NCBI GenBank assembly: GCA_009773555.1 | Contig: WSXZ01000005.1 | Span: 1 to 64,000 of the forward strand | DNA length: 64,000 nucleotides | Direction: 5' to 3' | DNA from: Methylocystaceae bacterium | Lineage (GTDB): Bacteria > Pseudomonadota > Alphaproteobacteria > Rhizobiales > Beijerinckiaceae | Shown here: piece after piece, positions 35,743 to 43,805 of the stretch | Layout: each line of letters begins with the position of its first letter | How positions within the stretch are numbered: the first letter of the stretch is position 1 | The notes under the pieces: model-generated | The model's input: the letters and a program-made list of their open reading frames with translations, nothing else | Databases searched by the model: none | What the model was told of the DNA's origin: nothing | Position numbers and translations under genes: made by a program

Positions 35743-36225
35743 ATGCTGACAAAAAAAGCCAAATACGGCCTCAAGGCCATGGTTCACCTGGCGGGGGTGC
35801 GGCCGGGAGAAACCGCATTGGTCGCGGACATCGCCGCCTCCAACCAAATTCCGAAAAAGTTTCTCGACGCAATTTTAGGCGAACTGCGCAATGCCGGCTT
35901 CGTCCATTCGAAAAAAGGCAAGGGCGGGGGCTACATGTTGGCGCGGCCGCCTTCAGAGATAGGCGTCGGCAATATTGTGCGCGCGCTCGACGGACCGCTG
36001 GCGCCCATCCAATGCGCAAGTAAAACCGTGTATCGTCGTTGCGACGACTGCACGGACGAGACGCGATGCGCGGTTCGCCTGGTCATGCTGCGCGCGAGAG
36101 AGGCGATCGCCGAAGTGCTCGACAAGACGTCGCTTGAGCAGATGCGCGGATTGGGCGAGAGCGGCGACGGCGTTCGTCTGCTGGTCGGCGGGGGAGTTGT
36201 GCGCCAAGCCATGGACATGGCGTGA
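35743..36225 (+). CDS. Rrf2-family transcriptional regulator
   Basis: A 160-aa winged-helix regulator. The N-terminus MLTKKAKYGLKAMVHLA is the usual family start, favouring 35743 over an ATG nine bases earlier. The helix-turn-helix is around IAASNQIPKKFLDAILGELRNAG and the wing GKGGGYMLARPP. The sensor region has four cysteines (QCASKT, RRCDDCTDETRCAVR). This spacing resembles CymR/IscR-like members that sense cysteine status or Fe-S clusters. Divergence from tauE-cysK suggests control of sulfur assimilation. Confidence 0.85.
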   Translation: MLTKKAKYGLKAMVHLAGVRPGETALVADIAASNQIPKKFLDAILGELRNAGFVHSKKGKGGGYMLARPPSEIGVGNIVRALDGPLAPIQCASKTVYRRCDDCTDETRCAVRLVMLRAREAIAEVLDKTSLEQMRGLGESGDGVRLLVGGGVVRQAMDMA

Positions 36226-36305
36226 GCCGGCGCCTATAAAACGCCGGCGGCGGATTCCTGCGCTGCAGCATCTCCTCCAAGGGGCCGGCTAAGGCCGGAA
36301 GGCGA

Positions 36306-37010
36306 ATGTTGGACAGGGTGGCGCAAGTGACGAAGACGGGCGAGGCGACAGCGATTTTGCGCCACACCATGGTCGAACGCCAGCTTCGTCCGTTCGATGT
36401 GAGCGATGTGCCTTTGCTTGAGCGCTTCCTCGAGACGCCGCGCGAGATTTTCCTGCCGGATTCACTCTCCTCGCTCGCCTATTCGGATATGGCGATTTCC
36501 GTAAAGGGCGCCAGCGGACGCAAACGCAATCTGCTGCCCCCGCTCGTATTGGCCCGGATGCTTCAAAGCGCCGACGTCAAAGAGACGGATAGGGTGCTTG
36601 ATATCGGGGGCGTGGGATACTCGTCCGCACTGCTCGCGGGTCTCGCCGACAAGGTTGTCGCGCTGGAATGCGATTCCGGTCTGGCGTCGCGCGCCAAGGG
36701 TGGCCTGGCGGCTCTGGGCTGCGAAAATGTGCAATTTGAGCTGGGGCCTTTGGAAAAGGGCTTCGCAGGCGGCGCCCCTTACAACGTCATCATTGTTCAA
36801 GGCCGCGTTCAGGCAGGACTCGAGGCGTTGTTCGAACAGCTGACGCCCGATGGTCGACTGCTGGCGATCGTCACGCCAGAGACGCGCGCGGGCCAGCAGG
36901 TCGTACGCTTCGAGCGCCAGGACGGCCGTTCGGCTGGCGAATTGCCGTTGTTCTCGGCGACGGCGCCGGTGCTCGATGGCTTCGAACAGGCTCCCGCCTT
37001 CAACCTCTAG
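36306..37010 (+). CDS. Protein-L-isoaspartate O-methyltransferase family protein
   Basis: A 234-aa PCMT-like SAM methyltransferase. MVERQLRPFDVSD (22-34), VLARMLQSADVKETDRVLDIGGVGYSSALLAGL (SAM loop at about 97-112) and DGRLLAIV near 180 are recognisable. The glycine loop reads DIGGVGYS instead of the usual GxGSGY pattern, so activity may differ. It begins the conserved alphaproteobacterial block PIMT-tolC-popZ. Confidence 0.82.
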   Translation: MLDRVAQVTKTGEATAILRHTMVERQLRPFDVSDVPLLERFLETPREIFLPDSLSSLAYSDMAISVKGASGRKRNLLPPLVLARMLQSADVKETDRVLDIGGVGYSSALLAGLADKVVALECDSGLASRAKGGLAALGCENVQFELGPLEKGFAGGAPYNVIIVQGRVQAGLEALFEQLTPDGRLLAIVTPETRAGQQVVRFERQDGRSAGELPLFSATAPVLDGFEQAPAFNL

Positions 37011-37124
37011 CGCCGCCATTTCGCCTTAATCGCGTTCCTAGCGTAGCGTTCGGGTGTCATCGTCGAGACTGATCGCCGCCGTAGATTGGCGTGCACGTCG
37101 ACGCGCGAAGATAGGTTGAGGACA

Positions 37125-38594
37125 ATGAGAATCGACGGGTTTGGCCTCGGGTGGCGGCGGTCGGCCAACGTCCTGTCCTGCACGTCCGCCGCATTGGCGC
37201 TTGCAGCGGTCGCTCTTTCTCCGAGCCGGGCCTCTGCGGAGAGCCTTAGGTCGGCTCTGGCGCGGGCCTATTACGGCAACCCGGATCTCAACCAGAGCCG
37301 CGCCAATGTGCGGGTGCGCGACGAAGACGCGCCGAAAGCTAAATCGGGCCTTCGACCGAAAGCCAGCATCACGGCTCAGTACGGCGCGCAATACGCGGCG
37401 ATCAAGATTCCCTTTGGCGGCAGCAGCAGCCAGCAGGCCGGCGCCGCGGCCGGCGCGAGCGGCGATTTTCAGGACACCTACGTGGGTTACCCACGCGGCG
37501 CGACTCTGAACATGTCGCAGACGCTGTTCGACGGCTTCCGCACTGAAAACTCCGTGCGCCAGGCGGAATCGGGCGTCTTCGCGGCGCGCTCGACCATGCG
37601 CCTGACCGAGCAGGCGACCCTTCAGAACGGCGCAACCGCCTATATGAACGTGCTGCGCGACACGGCGGTGGTGTCGCTGCGCAAGAACAACATTTCGGTG
37701 CTTGAGGAACAGCTCAAGCAGAGCCGCGACCGCTTCCAGGTCGGCGAAGTGACTCGAACCGACGTCTCCCAGGCGGAAGCCTCGGTCGCGCTGGCGCGTT
37801 CGGAGTTCTATGCCGCGCAGGCGCAGCTCAAGAACAGCATGGCGAACTACCGCCAAATCATCGGCGCTGACCCAAAACACCTTGAGCCGGGGCGCAGCCT
37901 CGAGCCGTTATTGCCAAAATCTCTGGAGCAGGCGATCGCCGTCGCATTGGTGGAGCATCCCGGCGTGACCGCGGCCTTTCACCAAGTGGACGCGGCGGCG
38001 CTCGCGGTCAAGGTCGCGGAAGGCGCGCTGGCGCCCAATCTCTCCGTCAATGGCCAGGTGTCGAATCAATATGACTCGTTTCTCGGATTGCCGGGATCGA
38101 AGCAGTTCACTGCATCAGCGACAGCGCAGTTGAATGTCCCGCTCTATCAGGGCGGCGTCGAATATGCCTCGATTCGCCAAGCCAAGGAGCAACTCGGCCA
38201 GGCGCGGCTTAATGCCGACGTTCAGCGCGAGAGCGTCCGCGCAAGCGTCGTTTCGAGCTACGGGCTCCTCGACACGGCCAAGGCGTCGATTATCTCTGGA
38301 CAGGCGGCGGTGAAGGCGGCGGAGACCGCGCTCGCCGGGGTGCGTGAAGAGGCCAAGGTCGGGCAACGCACGACGCTCGATGTGTTGAATGCGCAGCAGT
38401 CGCTGCTGAACGCCAGGGTCAACCTCGTCACCTCGCAGCGCGATCGGGTCGTCGCCTCTTATGCGGCGCTGGGGTCGATCGGACGCTTGTCGGCGCAAGA
38501 ACTCGACCTGGCGGTCGCGCTCTATGACCCGAGCGTTCATCTCAATCAGGTGCACGACCTGTGGTTCGGTCTCGACACGCCCGACGGCCGATAA
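37125..38594 (+). CDS. tolC: TolC family outer membrane efflux protein
   Basis: A 489-aa outer membrane channel of type I secretion and RND systems. A long signal peptide (about 1-36, ending ASA) precedes two OEP repeats: SLRSALARAYYGNPDL at 37-52, and GATAYMNVLRDTAVV, with QVGEVTRTDVSQAEA in repeat one and EAKVGQRTTLDVLNAQQSLL in repeat two. The start at 37125 is chosen over an ATG 39 bases upstream because it gives a normal signal peptide. Confidence 0.92.
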   Translation: MRIDGFGLGWRRSANVLSCTSAALALAAVALSPSRASAESLRSALARAYYGNPDLNQSRANVRVRDEDAPKAKSGLRPKASITAQYGAQYAAIKIPFGGSSSQQAGAAAGASGDFQDTYVGYPRGATLNMSQTLFDGFRTENSVRQAESGVFAARSTMRLTEQATLQNGATAYMNVLRDTAVVSLRKNNISVLEEQLKQSRDRFQVGEVTRTDVSQAEASVALARSEFYAAQAQLKNSMANYRQIIGADPKHLEPGRSLEPLLPKSLEQAIAVALVEHPGVTAAFHQVDAAALAVKVAEGALAPNLSVNGQVSNQYDSFLGLPGSKQFTASATAQLNVPLYQGGVEYASIRQAKEQLGQARLNADVQRESVRASVVSSYGLLDTAKASIISGQAAVKAAETALAGVREEAKVGQRTTLDVLNAQQSLLNARVNLVTSQRDRVVASYAALGSIGRLSAQELDLAVALYDPSVHLNQVHDLWFGLDTPDGR

Positions 38595-38732
38595 GAATTT
38601 TGCGAATGCGAGTGACATCATAGCGCGAAAAGTGTGGAATTCGTTCGGACCGAGTTGATTCGCGGATTTGGCGCGGTCAGAGATCCGGTCCACCCTCATG
38701 CGCGGCCTTTCCGCGCAAAGCGGCAGAACTCC

Positions 38733-39372
38733 ATGAGCGCAGCGAACGCATCCGCCCCGTCGCACTCGTTGCAGGACGAGTCGTATCATCGCCGACGACG
38801 ATAAGCTGCCGCACGCGCGTCGCGATGATCGCCGGCGTGCGCGCGACGTCGACGCGGCGCGCAGCGCCTATCCGGCGCCCGTGCTTGAGCGAGGCGAGGA
38901 CGAACCGCCGTTGTCGCTCCTCGATGACGACCTGGACGACGACTTGCACGACGGGATCGACGACGCAGGAGAGGTGCGGCTGGTGTATGTCGCCGGCGAG
39001 GCTGCTGGGCAGGAGACGGGAGCTGAACTGTCGGAGCGCCAAGAATCCTCGGAGTTTGAACGCGTGGCTGAGCACCAAGAGGCGGGCATGGAGATCGGCG
39101 ATGTTGCGCCGGTTGTCGAGCAGGCGTTGCTGTCAGATGAGTCCGCTGCGACGGTCGCGTCAAAATTTCAAGCGCTCGCCGCTGGCGTGGCGTTCAGCGA
39201 GAGCGACGTTCTCGACAGATGCGCAAAAGAATTGCTGCAGCCGATCCTGCAGCAATGGCTAGAGGCGAATCTGCCGTCGCTCGTGGAGCAGCTGGTGCGC
39301 GCCGAGATCGAAAGGATCGCCCGGCCGGCAAACCGTCTTGCGGCTTCGGCGCGCAAACCCAGTCAGCCTTAA
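38733..39372 (+). pseudogene. popZ: popZ (DUF2497), polar organising protein with disrupted N-terminus
   Basis: The C-terminal oligomerisation domain is intact (LLQPILQQWLEANLPSLVEQ, then RAEIERIARP), preceded by an acidic spacer, as in PopZ. PopZ normally starts with EPSMEEILASIRRIIADD. Here an ATG at 38733 opens MSAANASAPS and a different frame, offset by one base, gives SRIIADDDKLP and runs on to the stop at 39372. Between them the expected 27 bases are replaced by about 19, including ACTCGT-TGCAGG-ACGAGT, a small inverted repeat. As read, full-length PopZ cannot be made; a GTG at 38881 could yield a 163-aa form lacking the partner-binding helix. Confidence 0.65.
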
Positions 39373-39408
39373 CGACGCTTTAAACGGGTCGAAGCTATCC
39401 TCGCGGCC

Positions 39409-39738
39409 ATGCATCGGCTCCGAGTCCTGATTCATACGCTCGTCCTCCCGCTTAGCCTCTACACAGTGGCTGGCGTGATGGCCGCCTATTTCATCTGGCA
39501 CGGCGTTAACGGCCAGCGCGGGCTGAAGATCGGCGAGGAATACGAGCAGAAGCTCGATCAGCTGCGTCTGGAGCGGAACCTGCTCAAGCTTCAACGCATG
39601 CACTGGGAAAGTCGCCTGGCGCTCATCAAGGGCGAGACCGTAGACGCCGACATCCTCGACGAGGAGGCGCGCAAGCGACTGGGGCGGGCGCACAAGAACG
39701 ACGTCGTGATCTTTTTGTCGGCGCCGGGCGCGCCCTAA
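39409..39738 (+). CDS. ftsB: FtsB/DivIC family septum formation initiator
   Basis: A 109-aa bitopic protein with an N-terminal transmembrane helix (about 8-30). The periplasmic coiled coil reads KIGEEYEQKLDQLRLERNLLKLQ (about 41-63), ending in a small DEEARKRLGRAHKNDVV module. This is the usual FtsB architecture, a divisome partner of FtsL and FtsQ. It is not next to eno or pdhA as in many relatives, and valS, usual after popZ, is absent here. Confidence 0.82.
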   Translation: MHRLRVLIHTLVLPLSLYTVAGVMAAYFIWHGVNGQRGLKIGEEYEQKLDQLRLERNLLKLQRMHWESRLALIKGETVDADILDEEARKRLGRAHKNDVVIFLSAPGAP

Positions 39739-40658
39739 CCTCGGCGCGGCGAGAAACGCGCCTGCAAGCCTGGCGGTCCCGCGCAGTCGACAAGGTTCCG
39801 CGAGATCAGATCTTCAAGATGGGCGAGGGCGGTCATCGCCGCCGCGACGTGGAGACGTTTGTCGACGCCTTCGTAAATGTGGGCGACGATCTCACCGATC
39901 GTTTCGTCCCCAGATTCGAGACGCTGAAGAATAGCGGCCTCGCGCGCGCGCCGGTGATGAAGCAGGGCGCGCAGAAAACGCTGGGGATCGTGCACCGGTT
40001 CGCCGTGCCCCGGCCAATAGATGCGGTCACTGCGCCCGCGCAGCCGTTCGATCGACGCCATATAGGCGCCCATGGAGCCGTCCGGCGGCGCGATCACGGT
40101 GGTCGCCCAGGCCATCACATGGTCGCCGGTGAAGAGCGCCTGCTCCTTCGCGAGCGCGAAGCAAAGATGATTCGCCGTATGACCCGGCGTCGCCAGGGCC
40201 ACAAGTGAAGCGTCGCCGATTTCGAGCGTATCGCCGTCTCTCAGCACGATATCCGGCGCGTAGGTCCGATCGTGGGCTGCGTCGAGGTTAGGGCTGCCGA
40301 GGCGTCCCGCCTCGCTGGGCAGGTAGGGAGCGCAGCCGGCGATTATTGCGCCCGTCGCCTCCTTCAAGGCGCGCGCCGCCGGCGAGTGATCGCGATGCGT
40401 ATGGGTCACCAGCACGTAACGCAGTGTTTCGCCGCTGATGCTTGCGAGCAGCGCCTCGATGTGACGCGGGTCGTCAGGTCCAGGGTCGATGATCGCCACA
40501 TCGCCGTTTCCGACGAGGTAGCTGCATGTTCCCGTGTAGGTGAACGGACCGGGATTTGGCGCCAGCGCGCGTCGCGTCAGCGCCGAGACGCGCGCCGAAA
40601 CGGCTGTGTGTGTTCCGGCTTGAATGACGGCGCCCTCATCGCGACCGAGGGGCCGCAC
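39735..40658 (-). CDS. MBL-fold metallohydrolase (LACTB2-like)
   Basis: A 307-aa metallo-beta-lactamase-fold enzyme. The two-metal site is complete: THTHRDHSP (about 120-128), with later histidines in TPGHTANHLC and GDHVMAW. The C-terminal winged-helix-like segment (HRRAREAAILQRL) matches LACTB2-type hydrolases. The substrate could be RNA or a thioester; nothing local decides. The last 4 bases overlap the ftsB-like gene, which is convergent. Confidence 0.85.
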   Translation of the reverse strand: MRPLGRDEGAVIQAGTHTAVSARVSALTRRALAPNPGPFTYTGTCSYLVGNGDVAIIDPGPDDPRHIEALLASISGETLRYVLVTHTHRDHSPAARALKEATGAIIAGCAPYLPSEAGRLGSPNLDAAHDRTYAPDIVLRDGDTLEIGDASLVALATPGHTANHLCFALAKEQALFTGDHVMAWATTVIAPPDGSMGAYMASIERLRGRSDRIYWPGHGEPVHDPQRFLRALLHHRRAREAAILQRLESGDETIGEIVAHIYEGVDKRLHVAAAMTALAHLEDLISRNLVDCAGPPGLQARFSPRRG

Positions 40659-40733
40659 GGCATCATAAGGCGTCGGAGGCGCGCTCGAAAGAGCGGCGCG
40701 GCGGTGGAACGTTCCAGCGCCACGCCGCGCAGA

Positions 40734-41216
40734 TCACATCGGGAAAAGGGAGTTCTGACGCTGCAGCTCGGACTGCAGAGCGTAGCCCTTTTTTCCGCCG
40801 TAGTTCACCTTGCACCAGGTCGTCTCGCCCCAGCCATAAACGCAGGAGCCGATGTTGACCGTCGTGTTCTCGGGGATGCTGCCGAGGATCTTGTAATTGA
40901 CCCCAGGGCCTTTGTAGATGGCGACATCGTTGTTGGTGGTCACCGGCGCGACGACGACATTGTTGCCTTGCGTGCCGAGCACGCCGGCGGCGACGAAGCC
41001 CTTCATGTCGCCGGCCTGGATCTGGCACCAGTCGCGCTTCCAGCCGCCGCCACAATCGAGCACTGTGACGTCGACGCCGGCGGGCAGCTGGCCAATGACG
41101 GGCCATTTGGGGCTCGGGCCGGACCGGACGTTCGCGGCGCTGGTCAGCGGGCTGGCAAAAGCGGAAGCGCCGAACATTACGGCAGCCGCTGCAGCGAATC
41201 CGATAATTTTCTTCAT
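40734..41216 (-). CDS. Exported SH3b-domain protein, 160 aa
   Basis: A signal peptide (about 1-21, AFA cleavage) is followed by two bacterial SH3 repeats: ANVRSGPSPKWPVIGQLPAG with DWCQIQAGDMKGFV (about 28-75), and VAIYKGPGVNYKILGSIPEN with WCKVNYGGKKGYAL (about 98-148). Each repeat has a Cys pair. Such proteins bind cell wall peptides or act as periplasmic scaffolds. Confidence 0.85.
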   Translation of the reverse strand: MKKIIGFAAAAAVMFGASAFASPLTSAANVRSGPSPKWPVIGQLPAGVDVTVLDCGGGWKRDWCQIQAGDMKGFVAAGVLGTQGNNVVVAPVTTNNDVAIYKGPGVNYKILGSIPENTTVNIGSCVYGWGETTWCKVNYGGKKGYALQSELQRQNSLFPM

Positions 41217-41560
41217 TTCTATCCTCCCAGATGAAAACTGGGCCGATTTAGCAAGGCCCGTTTCCGAAGACTAACGAAACCGGAGCGAAACGGTTCCGCC
41301 CAAGACCGTAGTCCTCGGAACACACATATTCCTACGCTTGGCTTTAGCAAAGCGAAAGGCCGAGCTGTGCGCCGACCAAATTCCATTAGAGTTATCGATC
41401 GCGCTCGGGGGCAGGGCAAAAGATCATGGCGAGGCAAAAAAGAAGCGGCTTCGCCTGCCGGTTAAGGAAGACTCAGCCGCCAAGTTTCTCACGCGCGAAC
41501 TCGAAACGCACGCTCCCGAGCCGGACGCGCGTGCGCGCGACGCCCGGCCCGAAATTCTCT

Positions 41561-41615
41561 AGAGCGCGCTGCGAAAAAGTGGGAACCGGCTTTTCGCGTA
41601 GAGCGCGCTCTAAAC
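41561..41615. repeat. Rhizobiales-type dispersed palindromic element
   Basis: AGAGCGCGCT (41561-41570) pairs with AGCGCGCTCT (41602-41611), and inside it GCGAAAAA pairs with TTTTCGC around GTGGGAACCGGC. This nested GCGAAAA-GTGGGAACC pattern is a widespread intergenic element in Rhizobiales. Confidence 0.65.
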
Positions 41616-41636
41616 TTTGGTAATCGATCAATTTAT

Positions 41637-41666
41637 CTGCATTTGGACGATTCCGCCCAAATGCAG
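41637..41666 (-). terminator. Hairpin after the 66-aa membrane protein gene
   Basis: CTGCATTTGG and CCAAATGCAG form a perfect 10-bp stem seven bases after the minus-strand stop at 41673. The following minus-strand sequence (ATAAATTGATC) is AT-rich but not a T-run, so this is a probable weak terminator. Confidence 0.45.
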
Positions 41667-41672
41667 CGTGAT

Positions 41673-41873
41673 TTAGTCGAACACCGCGCCCAGCGCGACG
41701 CCAAGCAGGCCGACGACGACAGCCGCCGGCAGGATTGCGTAACTGCCCATCAGCAGCGCGCCGATCACGCCGCCGATCGCCGCGGCGATCGCGCCGCCGA
41801 CGATCTTGCCGGTGTTGCTCTCAGGTTTTTCCGTCGCCGAATCGCCGGCGTTCTGCATCGCCTCTTTCGACAT
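41673..41873 (-). CDS. Small glycine-zipper-like membrane protein, 66 aa
   Basis: After a polar N-terminus (about 1-20), two hydrophobic helices rich in Gly and Ala (IVGGAIAAAIGGVIGALLMG and AVVVGLLGVALGAVF) make up the rest. The GxxxG spacing suggests helix packing. The start at 41873 has a GAGG site; ATGs at 41891 and 41906 are possible. The family is unrecognised. Confidence 0.6.
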   Translation of the reverse strand: MSKEAMQNAGDSATEKPESNTGKIVGGAIAAAIGGVIGALLMGSYAILPAAVVVGLLGVALGAVFD

Positions 41874-42032
41874 GGCATCCTCGCGAGACATCACTGATCG
41901 CCGCATCCATGCGTCGGTAGCAAAGTCATGTGAGAGCGTGATGAGAGTTTCGTGAAAGCCGCGTCACCCGGGCGCCACTTTAGGTTCATACGCGCGGGCG
42001 TCGCGGCGTTTCGGAACCAATGCCGTAGGGCC

Positions 42033-42468
42033 TTAGGATACGAGCCCGCGCACCACCAGAACCGAGCATTGCGCGTGATTGACGATGGTCGTTGCGTTGG
42101 AGCCGATGAGAAAACGGTCCATGCCCGGCCGATGCGAGCACATCACGATGAGATCGGCGCCCCATTCCTCGGCCTCCGCCAAGACTTTCTGATAGACCGG
42201 ACCAAACAGCAGCGTCGTGGACACGCGTTCTGGCGCGCAGTCGATCTTGGCGGCGATCGCCGCTATTTCCTTCTCCAAGCCGCGACGGACCTGAACGTTA
42301 AAATTTTCAGGCACGTAGTCGAGAAAAGAGATGGGCAGGAGCGACTGCACGTTTGACGACGCGCATCTCGCTGTCGAACGTCTTCGCCAGCGCCTGTGCG
42401 ACGGAGATCGCCCGGTCGGTCATCTCAGCTTCGGTGAGATCGATCGGCAGCAGAATTTTGCGATACAT
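42033..42468 (-). pseudogene. Universal stress protein, split by a single-base frameshift
   Basis: The N-terminal part MYRKILLPIDLTEAEMTD...SEMRVV (from 42468) is in one frame. The rest, VQSLLPISFLDYVPENF...NHAQCSVLVVRGLVS (to 42033), is in another. Joining them gives a normal ~144-aa UspA-fold protein with the nucleotide-site segment MCSHRPGMDRFLIGSNA. Removing one A from the AAA run read on the minus strand (42352-42354) would restore MRVVNVQSLLP. Either the gene is dead, the indel is a sequence error, or the run is a phase-variable tract. Confidence 0.8.
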
Positions 42469-42600
42469 CGGCGCGCTCCGGGAAATTCTCACCGGATATG
42501 GCGCGGGACCCGCTCGAAACAATGATGAGGCGGCGCGGGTGTTGCGGACCGCGCCCGTTGTCCGCGGCGATCACATGCGGTTCGCCATCCGTCGATCGGG

Positions 42601-42676
42601 TGGTGGAGCTGCGGGGAATCGAACCCCGGACCTCTGCAGTGCGATTGCAGCGCTCTCCCATCTGAGCTACAGCCCC
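42601..42676 (-). tRNA. tRNA-Ala (CGC anticodon)
   Basis: A 76-base cloverleaf with encoded CCA. The acceptor is GGGGCTG/CAGCTCC with one G-T pair, the anticodon loop ATCGCAC reads CGC, and the T-arm is CCGGGGTTCGATTCCCCG. Confidence 0.94.
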
Positions 42677-42814
42677 GTTCCGGCGCGTGGGGTACACGGG
42701 GGGCGATATCCTGTCAATTGGCTTAGCGCGTGGCTTGGCGCGCCGACGCTCCGCCAAGCGCTTGCCATCGCGATTTCTTGTATCGTCGGGTTCATCATCA
42801 TTTTTGGCTGCGCG

Positions 42815-43075
42815 ATGGCGCTTTGCTTCAGCGCTGAAAAGGCGCGAGAGACGTCAAAGTCGCGGCTGACGAAGCGGCTTGTTGCGGTTAAGGCCGCGGA
42901 CGATTCCGAAAAGAAGGTCTCCCAGCTCGAGACTCTCCTCAAACTCGTCGATGGATTACGCCAAGGCTCATTCGTGCCGCTTTCGCAGCAGCCGCCCATT
43001 CGCGCGCTGCTTCTGCCGATCGGCGGACTCGGCTGGACGGCGCTGCTCGACTATCGGCTGCTGCCGGGCCTGTAG
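42815..43075 (+). CDS. Possible small protein, 86 aa
   Basis: The frame is coding-like: a hydrophobic helix (SCIVGFIIIFGCAMALCF) spans the only ATG at 42815, followed by a charged coil (SEKKVSQLETLLKLVDGLRQG) and a conserved-looking C-terminus (SQQPPIRALLLPIGGLGWTALLDY). Because the helix begins upstream of the ATG and the frame would run back into tRNA-Ala, the true start is unclear. It is either a membrane-anchored small protein or a phage-like tail-adjacent fragment. Confidence 0.45.
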   Translation: MALCFSAEKARETSKSRLTKRLVAVKAADDSEKKVSQLETLLKLVDGLRQGSFVPLSQQPPIRALLLPIGGLGWTALLDYRLLPGL

Positions 43076-43168
43076 CGGGGCAGGCTTGTGGGGAGGGGCC
43101 GGCCAAGGATTGCCGCGACGGGGCAGGGAGGCTAGACAGGGCGGAACCTCATCCGCTGGAAGCCGGTC

Positions 43169-43465
43169 ATGTCCTACGCTATGGTCAAACTTCTTCTCAC
43201 GATCATCGATATTTACTGGTGGATTCTGCTGGCCACGGTGGTCGTGTCCTGGCTCACCGCCTTCGACGTCATCAACATGCGCTCGAATGTCGCCTATTCG
43301 ATCTGGAAATGGCTGAACGCCATGACCGAGCCGCTGCTGGGTCCGATCCGTTCGGTGCTGCCCAGCGTCGGCGGCCTCGACATCTCTCCGCTCATTTTGC
43401 TGCTGCTCATGCAGTTCCTGCGCGATCTCATCGCCAACAGCGCCGGCGCCTACGCGCTTGGGTGA
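43169..43465 (+). CDS. YggT family membrane protein
   Basis: A 98-aa protein with two long hydrophobic helices (about 4-28 and 68-92), typical of a single YggT repeat. FDVINMRSNVAYSIWKWLNAMTEPLLGPIRSVLP is the connecting conserved region (positions ~32-65). It overlaps yggU by 8 bases, the common yggT-yggU pair, usually of unknown role in division or osmotic tolerance. Confidence 0.9.
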   Translation: MSYAMVKLLLTIIDIYWWILLATVVVSWLTAFDVINMRSNVAYSIWKWLNAMTEPLLGPIRSVLPSVGGLDISPLILLLLMQFLRDLIANSAGAYALG

Positions 43466-43802
43466 AGGAGGCGCGGAGAAAACATCCTCCGCCTGGGCGA
43501 TCGAATCGGGAGGCGTCGCCGTTTACGTGCGGCTGACGCCAAAGGGCGGACGCGACGCCCTCGAAGGCGTGGAGACTCTCGCCGACGGCCGCAGCGTCCT
43601 GAAGGCGCGGGTGCGCGCCGCGCCAGAGGACGGCCGGGCGAATGCGGCGCTGATCGCGCTGATCGCCTCAACGCTAAAAACCCCTAAAAGCGCGGTTTCG
43701 ATCCGCGCCGGCGCGACCAGCCGCGTCAAAACAGTTTTCGTTGCGGGCGCGCCCGCGCTTTATCTCGATGCGCTGGCGAAGCTGGCGCCAACAAGCGGTT
43801 AG
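43458..43802 (+). CDS. YggU/DUF167 family protein
   Basis: A 114-aa DUF167 protein. VYVRLTPKGGRDAL (about 22-35), LKARVRAAPEDGRANAALIALIA (about 48-70) and KSAVSIRAGATSRVKTVFV are the family blocks. It is cytosolic, translated from a start overlapping the yggT end, and followed 3 bases later by the hydratase. Confidence 0.9.
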   Translation: MGEGGAEKTSSAWAIESGGVAVYVRLTPKGGRDALEGVETLADGRSVLKARVRAAPEDGRANAALIALIASTLKTPKSAVSIRAGATSRVKTVFVAGAPALYLDALAKLAPTSG

Positions 43803-43805
43803 GAC

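Noticed and set aside
36306-37010. Reading the DIGGVGYS loop as proof of an inactive PIMT
   Set aside because: The SAM loop is unusual but other motifs remain; loss of activity cannot be concluded from this alone.
41338-41562. A 74-codon plus-strand frame with some coding-like residues
   Set aside because: It has a TTG start without a ribosome site and runs into the palindromic repeat; kept out as unsupported.
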